Positions 35,634 to 46,152 of a stretch of DNA of 64,000 nt are shown here, in pieces. The position numbers and the translations under genes are program-made. Within the stretch, counting starts at the first letter, position 1; each line of letters opens with the position of its first letter. The notes beneath the pieces were generated by a model. The model did not search any database. It was not told the origin of the DNA and saw only the letters and a list, made by a program, of their open reading frames with translations. This DNA is from Hexactinellida sp. DTS-2022 (taxonomy: Eukaryota > Porifera > Hexactinellida), in NCBI GenBank assembly GCA_028753945.1, contig JAPNXP010000010.1, positions 3,413,042 through 3,477,041 of the forward strand, given 5' to 3'.

Positions 35634-36174
35634 CAGGGTTGGGTTCAAGTACATTTGAAAGTACTTAAGTACAAGTACTACTACTTTTCAGATATTCAAG
35701 TACAATACAAGTACAAGTACAGGTAAACTTAAAGTACTTAAGTACAAGTACAATGAAAAAATTACGAAAATACTTGAGTACAAGTACTTCCCAAGCTCTT
35801 ATGATAAATCTCTCGTACTAATAGTAGAAATTGCTAAATACATAGTTTATATAGATAGTATCATCCAAATCTATTTAATTGAAAGTAGCAGTAGTCCTTG
35901 ACACGAACACAATTCCTAATATACTAAGTATTAAGTAACACTACTTTATTTGAGATGGGATTTGAGGAACATCAATGATGTGTGTTGGAAATATATTAAA
36001 TGATATAAAAAGTCACGAGTAACAAGTACCAAGTACAGGTGCAAGTACTTTAGAAAAATGAGGAAAGTAATTAAGTACAAGTAGTACTAGTACAACGGAA
36101 AAATGGTGAAAGTACTCAAAAAATGTACTTAATTACAGAAGTACTTAAGTAAATTGTACTTGAACCCAACCTTG
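35634..36174. mobile_element. hAT-type MITE, AAGTACTT-word family, copy 2
   Basis: The ends are CAGGGTTGGGTTCAAGTAC and the complement of CAAGGTTGGGTTCAAGTAC. The exact duplication ATTATAAC lies at 35626-35633 and 36175-36182. Nearly identical to 12278-12823. Inserted in the Transib 3' region. Confidence 0.93.
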
Positions 36175-36492
36175 ATTATAACTTATTGATGAATATTATT
36201 ACAATTTATAGCGGTTTTTTATGGAATAACAAAATATAGAAAAATGCTATGTCATCAATTCTCACAAAATAGAAGACATATCAAAAAATTATTTGGCTTA
36301 ATGAATTTCTCATGGGTGATATACTATAGGTCATTAATACAAATTATTGCTCTAGCATGCATCCTAATACCTATTTCCTATGAATACAAGATTTTGACCA
36401 CTGTGGAGCACCCCCACTGGGGGTGTTGACAGAGTTTCAGGAGGTGCCGTAGCACCCCCTAGCACCCCCTTGGCGCCGCTCCTGTTGACAAT

Positions 36493-37156
36493 CCGTTCTA
36501 ATTTCTCCTATTTTCGGGATTATCCCAGCCATTATTACATGCACTATCTGGCCAAAATTATTTGATTACAATAATTTGTTTTCATTTATTGAAGAATATA
36601 GCAGCATAAAAACATTTCTAGATGCTTTAACACTCAAGTTTACATAAAACGATATGTTAAGTATAATATTTCTCTAGATTAGTTTCGAAATTATCATCTA
36701 ACGTCACCAAATGATCAGTATATAATTGTATTGAAAGCTTCTACAATTTCTATGTCGCATGAGTAGAAAACAATTCTGAAATCAAAATTGATTATGCCAT
36801 ATATTTCGAATTCAATACACTTTAATAATGAAAATACTATTGCACTATTTTCAATGAAAATTGTTTTGGAGTATGAATACTTTTGAGATGGGAGTTTATA
36901 TTATGCACTAATTAATTCTATACAAATTGTGATATTCAAAATCACGCTTTAGAGTGTCGGTATGTGTATAATTATACTTAGGTAGCTGAATGGAGTCTGA
37001 AGAGGTGTCACTCGATTGGTTAAGGACACAATTTGAGAATGGAATTTTTGACACATTCCTTTTAGATTCCACCGTTGCAAATTTCGGGAAATTTATTCCG
37101 AACCCAAATTAAACTATAAAAAGACGATATTACTTAATTTGAACAAGTTTTTATGG
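36493..37156. other. Non-coding with a foldback-arm fragment
   Basis: About 36942-37080 matches an arm of the foldback element at 23867-24803 (TTTAGAGTGTCGGTATGTG, then GAATGGAGTC). The rest is AT-rich with no motif. Confidence 0.6.
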
Positions 37157-37164
37157 GTGACAAT

Positions 37165-37434
37165 CAGGGGTTTATCTAGGATTTTCGTGGCTGGCGCTTT
37201 ATTATGGAGGTATAAATTTTCCGGCACCCTAAAGGTATTAGCCATAATACATTATCAGTATAATTCAATGATGCGGCACTATTTAAGGAGCTAAATTGCT
37301 ACGGTGCACAAACATTTGTTTATCCAAGCATTTCTGGACCAGAAATCTGGCCATATGCCAACCCGGCACCTAAATCGAATCGAAAATCGCGCACTTTTAC
37401 CACAACTGATGCCCGGCACCTAGATAAACCCCTG
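37165..37434. mobile_element. hAT-type MITE
   Basis: The ends are CAGGGGTTTATCTAGG and its exact complement. The exact duplication GTGACAAT lies at 37157-37164 and 37435-37442. The interior has GGCACC / CCGGCAC repeats near the ends. Confidence 0.93.
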
Positions 37435-37442
37435 GTGACAAT

Positions 37443-37846
37443 AGCGGCTAATAATATCGGACGTGGTAACTTTGGCGACTGTCATGGCCAATATAGGCAC
37501 TCTATTAATTGCGTCATTATCCAAAATGTTCGCACAAAATGTGTGCAAATTTTGATGCTTTATCAAAGATATCAAAATCCGTTGAAATTTTAAGGATATG
37601 CCGCTGGACTAATTTAAAAGACTACATACATTATTTTTAATAAACCATTCATTTGAAGCTACCGATAACTATTGGTTGATACTACTTGATCTGATCTATC
37701 TAGAATAGTTTTCCCATTTCCACTTACACCCCTGAAAATGCCCACTGTGCGAATTGGATGTCCAACCATCCCTGGACTTCTGATATTTTCCTCATCGTCT
37801 AATTCACTATTTTCCCTAAAACATTTATCTTTATCTGTTTTCAATG
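37443..37846. other. No feature recognised
   Basis: Short stretch between two MITEs. The minus-strand open frame at 37937-37659 runs through the adjoining MITE and is not credible as a gene. Confidence 0.4.
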
Positions 37847-37854
37847 CTTTAGCG

Positions 37855-38008
37855 CAGTGGTTCCCAACCTGGGATCCATGGACCCCTTGGGGGTCCACGG
37901 ACCCCTGTAGGGGGTCCACAGGATGTATTACGGACAATGGGGGGGGTCCACAGAATGTCTATTATTTACTATAGGGGGTCCACGGTTGAAAAAGGTTGGG
38001 AATCGCTG
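37855..38008. mobile_element. Small hAT-type MITE
   Basis: The ends are CAGTGGTTCCCAACC and the complement of CAGCGATTCCCAACC. The exact duplication CTTTAGCG lies at 37847-37854 and 38009-38016. The interior repeats GGGGGTCCAC. Confidence 0.95.
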
Positions 38009-38161
38009 CTTTAGCGTATTCAAAAGTTGAATAGCATCAGGTGAAAAAAGAATCTCCTCCATCACACATGTATCAACAAGGCGTGTGCTACTCTCCAGTA
38101 ATCACACCTGTATTACAGTGCAGTTTAAAATTTGCGAGAATCCTTGCCTAACACTTTAAAC

Positions 38162-38574
38162 TAGGGCTGAAACGAATATTCGAAATGTAACGAACGAACA
38201 TTTTTCTAAACGAACGAATATTCGAATATTCGTTCGTTTGGATGACTAAGCATTAAATCAATTTCTAGAGACAAAATACATTGGAAAATAGGTTTTTGAT
38301 AATGTTACAATGGTATAATAATAGTTACGAAGTGTATTATACACAAGTTAACTAATAATCAGCTAGTTTAAGTGGGAATTTATATTTACGATATCTCTAA
38401 GCTATACAAAAGTCTTGTTGTTGTCCAAAATTAGTCAACGAATATCCGTTTCAAACTAGTATTCGTCCAAACGAATATTCGTTTCGTAACGAATATTCGT
38501 TTGCAAACGAACGAATATTCGTTCAATCATTTCGAACGAATATTCGAATATTCGGTATATTCGTTTCAGCCCTA
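38162..38574. mobile_element. hAT-type MITE, CGAATATTCG-word family, copy 1
   Basis: The ends are TAGGGCTGAAACGAATATTC and its complement. The exact duplication CTTTAAAC lies at 38154-38161 and 38575-38582. Both arms are arrays of CGAACGAATATTCG words. A longer copy lies at 53555-54268. Confidence 0.93.
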
Positions 38575-38582
38575 CTTTAAAC

Positions 38583-40020
38583 CTTCTTAGCTAAACTAGG
38601 TGCACTAGCCGTTGTAGATCTCAAACAGTCGAATGGCTTATAATCTTAGTCTCTTGGTCATGACATTTATAATCGACTGTAGTTAGTGCAAGTTCTTTAT
38701 AGTCTGGTCGTTGGAAGGTTGAACTTAGAAAAGATTCATACAAAGCGTATTTAGTATCATTAGAAGCGTATTTTTTTTTAGAATAACATATCCAAATCCG
38801 TTTTTTGGAAAAATCTTTACACGGGTGGCAGTGTCGGCTTTTTCATAGTAAATCACCGACATTGCCGGAACTAATTTCTCGAATCAAATCTAATCAACTT
38901 ATAATCATCATATTTTGTACTCAGCGTTAAATTGATATATCACATGACTGTATTTGGAGAATTTTTTTCCATAGCAACGCTGAAATATATCAAAAATATG
39001 GGCCTAACCGAATTTTAGGTGGCGCCCCTAATAGGCGCCCCCAACTTAAGGGCCCCACGCCGCCCCTGATCTCTATCTCAAATAAAAATCCCCATCTCTT
39101 TAATATAATCCTTACTTACAAACAAACAAACAAACACGCAGGCGCAACAATCGAGTTCATAATAACATAGATATTGTTAAATTTTTCAGCTCTCAAAGCA
39201 GCAAATGCTGTAAAAACCTTTCGTGCTATATAAATTTGAAATTGAAAGGATTTCCGGGCTATTCTGATTCAATGGGCCACCTATAAGATACCCGAAGAGG
39301 GACTCAACTTAGAAAACTCCGCGTGGCCCCTTGACTTTTTGTAATCGTTTGGAATAGGAAATTTTGGAAATCTGTATGGATTTTATATGAATTTGAAAAT
39401 GATCTTTAGATTATGGAAAGGATATGGAAATTTATTTCAGGATGAGATGGATTATGGACTGGATTTTGATTAGGATTCCGCTTAGGCATTAAAATTGCAA
39501 ATGGATCATGGGTCATAGTGCACGGAGCCGTGACCCATGATCCGCTCAGATTCCTATCATGATTAACCATAAATTGACCGCACTTTCTACAAAGAGGTCT
39601 GGGAGGACTTTGTTCAAGTGGTCTTCCTATGCTAGGTAGGTTTGATGGTCATCTAGCTGATTTATTGTTGACTGTTGATTAGGCTTTTTGACACATACAT
39701 CTTTCGATGTTACATAACACCTTAACTTCTGTCACGAACGGGATTTTCAATACAAGGTTGAAATTAAATGGAAATTCCCGATTTCACCTAATTCCAGGCG
39801 AACAATTCTTCTTCTGCAGTTTACGCACAGTGTCTTGGGCTTCGAAAGAGCGAATAACTCGAGGGATAATCTTTAAAACATTTCTAAAAACCTCTGCACC
39901 TTTTAGTAAATGAAAGTGGTTATCTCTTACTCATAGACAGCTATTTCGAAGGGAATTTCAATATGTAAAGCCATTTTATTAGAGCGAACAAATTGAATAA
40001 TTATATCAACTTGATATATC
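38583..40020. other. Non-coding, includes a foldback-arm fragment and MITE debris
   Basis: About 38799-38990 matches the other portion of the foldback arm (TTACACGGG, TAGTAAATC, TTTCCATAGCAACGCT). About 39005-39070 is GC-rich MITE debris (GGCGCCCC). No coding motif was seen. Confidence 0.55.
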
Positions 40021-40121
40021 TGTTACATCAGTGGTCTTCAAACTTTTTTCTCAGCGTACCCCCTAGCTATTTTTTAACTTTAAGCGTACCCCCAATTCCC
40101 CAACATCTAATTTTACATATA

Positions 40122-40309
40122 CAGTCGAAATCGGGTTTTTTTGCCCCCCTAAATGCATGGGAAAAGAGGCAAAAAAACCCGATACGAAAAAAAAACCGTA
40201 TTTAACATTATACAGTGCTATGAGGTTATGAAGAAACAAGGAGTAGCAAGGAGGCAAAATAACCCGGAGAAGCAAAAAAACCCGTGGCAAAAAAACCCGA
40301 TTTCGACTG
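40122..40309. mobile_element. Tc1/mariner-superfamily MITE, GTCGAAATCGGG family, copy 1
   Basis: The ends CAGTCGAAATCGGGTTTTTT are perfect inverted copies, with TA on both sides (40120-40121, 40310-40311). Same family as 55765-55935, in opposite orientation. Confidence 0.9.
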
Positions 40310-40529
40310 TAGTATTATAAATTCTTAAGTAATATTCAAGTGAATAATAAAGAATGATGATAATTCCTATTAAATTACTTCTGAATAGATATCGACTCTA
40401 AAGTCTAAAGGTATTCTTGAACCTAATGGGATGAATGGTGATGTTTAAGCTCTAAAATTTGACTAATTCTGGGCCTAATATTAGTCAATGCTAGTATCAG
40501 AGGTGGTTCTGGATCCAGGCGCGGCGATT

Positions 40530-42190
40530 TCTTAGTTTTGTTTTAATTGCGCTGAGAAACCTTGTTTGCATAAGTATGTTGAGTGAAAAGGAAGTAACTG
40601 AGTCATTGCAACATTACTAATATTTTTGTATTCAAGGCTAGCAAATGTCCAAAACTGGCACAAAGCATGTTGTCTAAAATAAATCTCATGGGAGCTGTCA
40701 ACAGATATCATGGGAGCTGTCAAAAGTATTTGCAAGTATTGTTAAGTGATTGCTAATTATTACCATCACTCTCCCTGTGAGAACTACTTCATTTTCAATG
40801 ATAAGATTGCTGAGCGAATCAAAAGTGGTGATATCCCCTTTTTCAACTTGAGTAACCCAAAACAATACTTTCTTGTAAAAGCCTTTCACTTTGTCATGTG
40901 CCTGGAAAATATTAATATCAAATCCTCTTAACTGAAGATATATCTCGTTTATTTACTGAATACGTCTGCAAGATAGGCTAATTGACAAATCCAGTCTTCG
41001 TCCAAAAAATGAACTTTCAAATCAGATTTCATATCTCAGAGAAAAGTACATACTTCGTGTCTCATTTCAAAAAGTCTTGTCAAGACTCCTTAGACTCGTC
41101 CTCTCGATAACCACATGACTTCAGTATGCAACAATAATTGCGTGTGGTTTGCCCCCATTTCTTCACACATTATTTTAAATAGACGTGAATTCAATGCTCT
41201 TGATTTGATATAATTGACAATTTTAACAGCATCATCCAATACCATGTGTAATTCTGGGCTCATTTTCTTAGTTGCCAAAGCTTGTTTGTGAATCATGCAA
41301 TGTTGCCATTTTAAATTTGGATTTACTGACTTAATGCGCACAATAAGACCATTTGTGTGTCCTGTCATTGAGGCAGCGCCATCTGAAGATATACTGGTGC
41401 ACTATTCCCATTTGAAACCACATTCAGCTCTTATGTGACCATCGAGTACTTCAATATTTTTTCTCCAGTTCTTTTTCCAAGTAAATTTTACATCCAATAT
41501 TTGATCATTAATATCTTCATCATAGTAACGCACATACATCAGTAATTGAGCCTGGTTTGAGATATCAGTCGATTCATCAAGTTGTAGTGCAAATCGTTAA
41601 TCTTGTTTAATCTTCTCTATAACTTGTTGTGAGAGATCACACGCCATTTCTTCAATTCTGAGAGCCATCGTTGTATCAGAAAATGGTATTGACTTGATAG
41701 CATTGACAGCTGCAGCACCTAGCATGTTTTCAGCTATTATCAAAGCACCTGGAATTATTAGATTTTCTGTGATTTAATAGTCCTTCTTAGCTCTAGCTGT
41801 CAGAAATGCTAGTTCATATGATGTTTTTTGTGCTATCTTATTAGACTGTGAAAAATGATTTATAATGCTTTTTGACTTAGTAATTTCACTAGCCTTTCGT
41901 TTGAAAATTATATTGGTTAATTTTGTAATTCCTTGTGTTTTGTGACAAAATGTCTCCGTAAAGAGATGGCTTCATACGATTTTTTGACAAATTTTGGTTG
42001 CAAATAACGCAAAATGGTAATCAGGATCACTGTTGGTAGAAACAAACCCAAATCTAATATATGATTCATCGTATCTTCTTCTTTTGTTTTTACCTCTGTT
42101 TTAGTTCGTTTAGTTACTCTCATTACCCCAGGAGATTCCGAATATGAACTTTCACTACTTGATTCACCTTGTAAAACCGCACCATCTTGA
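40530..42190 (-). pseudogene. hAT transposase (ZBED5 / SCAND3 / FAM200-like), broken
   Basis: Minus-strand order: a BED-finger remnant (YEAISLRRHFVTKH, 42123-41917, without its CxxC), then LDESTDIS and YVRYYDED near 41590-41530. ISSDGAASMTGHTNGL (second Asp) and CMIHKQAL (C-x-x-H) follow in 41395-41270, then TEVMWLSRGRV at 41100. An in-frame TAA, TRLFEMRHEV, DEDWICQLAYLADVF and HDKVKGFYKKV-like blocks run to about 40700. This order is typical of the Buster-type hAT transposases from which vertebrate ZBED5 and related genes derive. Several stops and shifts are present and the C-terminal dimerisation domain is not readable. Confidence 0.88.
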
Positions 42191-42603
42191 GAATATGAGA
42201 ATACCGATATCTATCTGAAATTCATCCATGCTAATACAACAAATTAAAAGAAAAACACAATTGTAGGAGGTAGCACTTATCTACGTGAACTCGGCGAATA
42301 AATAGAACAGACTCGAATCTGTTAAGTACAGAAAAAAGTACAAGATTGGTCAGTAAATAAATATTTTACAACACGTTTAGCTTCAAGAATCAGGAGTATA
42401 AATAACGAAGGCAATAACAATACTTACCTAATGTACTTTTAGTCAGAAACAATTATGGTTGAATAAAATCTTTTTACTGGATGCTGAGATATTACGTACA
42501 TATTTTACCGACTCGTCTCAAAGAGAGCTGGCGTATCCCCATGAGAAGCCTCGCGTACTCCTAGCGGCACGCGTACCCCAGTTTGAAGACCACTGTGTTA
42601 CAT

Positions 42604-43452
42604 TATATACTATTCCACGATTGTAACAATTAAACAAATTTCAAGGATGAAAAATAACAATAAATTAATGAATAACTGGTAATTATCAATGAAACACACC
42701 ACAATTTTATTTTTATCATAAAATTTGCCAATAATTAAACATGTCTGGTCTTGTTAATAATTTGGCAAAATTAAGGTTCAGGTATACTCTACAAAATTCA
42801 TAAATTTAGATAAAATCCAAATCATTGTCTATCTCTCTTTTATTGCATTTTTGGATTGTATTGATACCAATAAGTACTCTCAAGAGATTTCTAAGAAGAA
42901 TTCCTATTATTTTTCCAGTTTAACACACTTTGGTCACCTCAATCTAGGAATAATTGATGTAAATTTTTTTTTCAAAACCCGCTATCGCAAAACTAACATT
43001 TTCAGATTTGTGTAGATAAGAAACTTTTTCAGTTTTGCACGTAGAATCGAAATCTCAACGGTTTCGGATAGATCTCGTCTAGATCCATCCTGTATCGTTT
43101 GCGATTTATTAAATTAGAAATATTTGCAGAGCTTTGCGGATTTTGGATAGGAAAATTTCGATTAAAAAGTTGACATCACGTAATAATCAAGAAAATTAAA
43201 AATATATTAAATTTGAACAATCCCAAACGATGCAGGATAAACAAGATATAGATAAACGCATTTAAACAGTATTTACTATTGTAAGGTTCATTATTACTAA
43301 AAAATCTCTTACACAAATGAGTAAAATTTGAAAACCTAAAATTTCCCAGTTACTTGTCATTGAAATATTATTGCATTTTTGCAAATAGAAGGATGATTCA
43401 AATCCGCAGTAAAAATTTCAAGTAAAAGAGGTAAATACTTTTGGTAGAAGTG
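42604..43452. other. AT-rich intron sequence, no feature recognised
   Basis: No coding motif. About 42785-43440 continues after the MITE at 43736 with a shared phrase (TATACTCTACAAAATTC at 42785; TATACCTGAACCTTAACC at 43736). This may be the inverted end of an older element enclosing the MITE. Confidence 0.4.
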
Positions 43453-43460
43453 CTCTAGAG

Positions 43461-43727
43461 CAGTGGTTCCCACACTTTTTTATCTCATTCCCCCTTTTTC
43501 AACACCATTTTTTTGCATTCCCCCTTCCCAAGATTGTACAAATTAATTTAATGTTTGTATACTAAGGATACTTTAATGTCAAGGATAAGAATAGTGTATA
43601 ATGAACTAATGACCCAAAAGTATGCATAAATCTGCTGAAAAAATGTAAATTTACACCGCAGCCATCCCCCCTAAAAAGTGCCAAATTCCCCCCCAGGGGG
43701 GAATTCCCCCCCCTTTGGGAACCACTG
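43461..43727. mobile_element. hAT-type MITE, G/C-run family
   Basis: The ends are CAGTGGTTCCCACACTT and the complement of CAGTGGTTCCCAAAGG. The exact duplication CTCTAGAG lies at 43453-43460 and 43728-43735. Its C-run and G-run blocks resemble 2634-2962. Confidence 0.95.
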
Positions 43728-43808
43728 CTCTAGAGTATACCTGAACCTTAACCAAGTGCATATACGGAATTTAACGGAAATTAGACCTTTTTCAAATTCT
43801 GATGACAC

Positions 43809-44024
43809 CATGCCTTCATCTGGGTGCGTGATTTCAAGAAAAATTGCTGGAAGGGTGCGTGAAATTGGAATTATTTTTGGGTGCGCTATGCGCACCCAGA
43901 GTATTTTAATACTAATTTTGATCTTTTTTTGATAAATGTCCTATTTTTGGTAAATTTGGGTGCGCGATTGTAAAATGAACATCACTTTGGGTGCGGGGAT
44001 CTCTTAGGGCTAGATGAAGTCCTG
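43809..44024. mobile_element. hAT-type MITE, GGTGCG family, copy 2
   Basis: The ends are CATGCCTTCATCTGG and the complement of CAGGACTTCATCTAG. The exact duplication GATGACAC lies at 43801-43808 and 44025-44032. Close relative of 30238-30434. Confidence 0.93.
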
Positions 44025-44032
44025 GATGACAC

Positions 44033-46152
44033 GTTATTTTTAATTGAATGGCATACTGAAAAATATATGCCATTTGCAATGTGGTGTAAATAAGCTTCGA
44101 AATCTTTTCAAAATTTCGTTGCGTATTTACACCCGTTTTGTGTATTGCATTTTCCAGTTACACGAACCGGCCAGATGTATTAGGTAATACGAATCATATT
44201 GTAGGGCCAATATTCTGTAGTGTATTAACGACTTTTTAAATCACTCTTAAATATTTTTCAATAGTTTTAAATTTCTAATTCTATTTATATTAAGTTATTT
44301 TCAGATAATATCCTTGAAGTCAAATAAGTGCCCTGCCACGAGCCACATGTGGCACAAGTGACTCAAATGAGAATGTGGCTGTGTTTCAGTAGAATAATAG
44401 TAGGATTTGAAACTAAACACCTTAAAAGCAATTCAGCCACGTAGTATACAAAATTGTAATCAAAATTTGTCTATTATAATTACCTTATAATGATCAGATA
44501 ATTAAGTTAATTAGGTGATTATGTAGTAGATAGTTTCTGACCTCACGACTAGATTTTTTCCATTATTTTCTACTTAATATTTCGTTTTATATAAAAAACA
44601 GGTTGTAATATCTACGAATGTTAATATGCTCCTATAAGCTTGGAAATTATGGATACTGATAAATGTTGTTTGAATACCTTTGTCCGGCCTGTGTTTATTT
44701 TCAGGACAAACAAGAGCTGTTCCCAGGTAAGTAGTGGACTGTTATAAATTATTGAAACTATTGAATGAAACTCAGATGCAATACTTAAGTGTAAACAACA
44801 TTGTAGTATCAAGTTAGGTTAATATACTAGTAAGGACTAGTTGATAATTTTGCCATTAATATCCATGGTTAACAACGAACCAAGTTAGGCGATTATTTAA
44901 CTGAATTATATAAATGACACAGATTATTCTATAAACCTTATGCGCTACATTTGACAGGGCGTATTCACTTTTGCCCTATAATCATTGAGTTAATGAAAAA
45001 AGCAGTTAATTTTCCCACAACGCAATTCAATGTATAAAACCGGGACAAATCAAGCTACACTAAATTAAGACGGACATCAACTATTTTTGAAGAAGACGAC
45101 ATAAATACGGTTCGTCGTAGCTTACTTAGCTTGTGTGAAGACCATTTTGAAAATTATGACTATTATTACGAATTTTGGACATGTACTTATATGCAGTTCG
45201 TGTCAAGCACATTTGCTTGCATCTTTTTTGAGTACACCATTTTAACTCAATTATCTATAAACCAAATTTATTTACTAATTTTAATTTATCGATTTTACGC
45301 ACTATTAAATATACAATAATTAAATACTAGTTATTATAACGTTATCTCTTAAGAACACAGTATAGGTCTGTATAAAGAGATCTAACTAATTCTTCTTTAC
45401 CATATTATAGCGTTTGAGAATATTACCCTAGACCTTTCACTACTTTGCTCAGTAATTAGGTGTATTCTTGCCTTGTATCCTAGCACGTCACACGTCCATT
45501 CATTCTTGGCTCTACCCCGAAGGAAGATACCTATTATAAGTTTAATTAGGAAATATTTGATCAAGCGAAATGATATATTATTATACTAGCCATTTTTGAT
45601 TTTGTGCACACCAAAGCTTATTATAGATCTTTGAAATGCATTTAGTGGTTTCAATTATTTATCAATGAGAGATTTTACGTGTCGAAATATATATTCATTG
45701 TCCGCAATTGTGATGTATTAATTAGAAATGTATGGGTTTCATGCGGTTCTGATTGAAATGATTACTGTTATATAATTATTTTAATTTACCATTGTAGAAA
45801 GGTTATGTAATCTATAATACAATGAAGTAATTTGATATAAATGCGATGATTTATGATTTTATATAAAATATATTCGGTTTATCTAAAATTCTAATTGTGA
45901 AACAATTTATTATTATAATTCATGGATGTTATACTAGTAAACTACAGTGCTAGGAAATATTTTTCAAATTTATGGGTCAATAACATAGTAAAAGGAAGTA
46001 GTATTATACTCAAAGCTGCGTATATCCATCATTATTAGATATGCTAAAATATATTTATTTATCGGGATTTTTATTCTAGCATGATTAATTTCTGTATTTA
46101 TGTTTTTATGTAAATTACTTCTAATTAATTCGATTGCAAATTTATTTCTTAG
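44033..46152. other. Last 2.1 kb of the long MRCK intron
   Basis: AT-rich. About 44330-44400 (GAATGTGGCTGTGTTTCAGTAG) and 44625-44690 belong to the dispersed repeat also seen at 16810-17185. It ends in a T-rich tract and AG at 46151-46152. No coding motif. Confidence 0.5.

Larger units (their letters stand above)
32143..36405 (+). mobile_element. Transib / RAG1-like DNA transposon
   Basis: The left end starts CACAGTGGGCAAA at 32143. The right end is the complement of CACAGTGGTCAAA and finishes at 36405. Both begin with the heptamer CACAGTG, identical to the consensus V(D)J signal heptamer and within the known Transib pattern. GAGCA at 32136-32140 and 36406-36410 is the 5-bp duplication expected for Transib. 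Two extra bases (TG) separate it from the left heptamer. The empty site can be read from composite copy A. It encodes a RAG1-related transposase and contains MITEs at 34731-35327 and 35634-36174. Confidence 0.9.
31137..36484 (+). mobile_element. Composite non-autonomous hAT element, copy B, split by a Transib insertion
   Basis: The ends are CAGTAGCGGCGCTAGCG and the complement of CAGGAGCGGCGCCAAGGGGG. The exact duplication TTGACAAT lies at 31129-31136 and 36485-36492. Without the Transib element (32143-36405) it is about 1.1 kb and matches copy A minus its foldback, in opposite orientation. It carries the same nested MITE. Confidence 0.92.
40029..42595 (-). mobile_element. hAT transposon, Buster/ZBED5-like
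   Basis: The ends are CAGTGGTCTTCAAACT and the complement of CAGTGGTCTTCAAACTGG. The exact duplication TGTTACAT, with TA at its centre, lies at 40021-40028 and 42596-42603. Subterminal GCGTACCCC repeats occur at both ends. It carries a nested Tigger-like MITE and a broken transposase. Confidence 0.95.
18461..46152 (+). other. 27.7-kb phase-2 intron of the MRCK gene
   Basis: Donor GTTAGT at 18461 and acceptor TTTCTTAG at 46145-46152. Splicing restores a Lys codon and joins VHK to LNYVHRD, the expected order across the kinase catalytic loop. The intron is almost entirely nested DNA transposons, listed separately. Confidence 0.85.
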
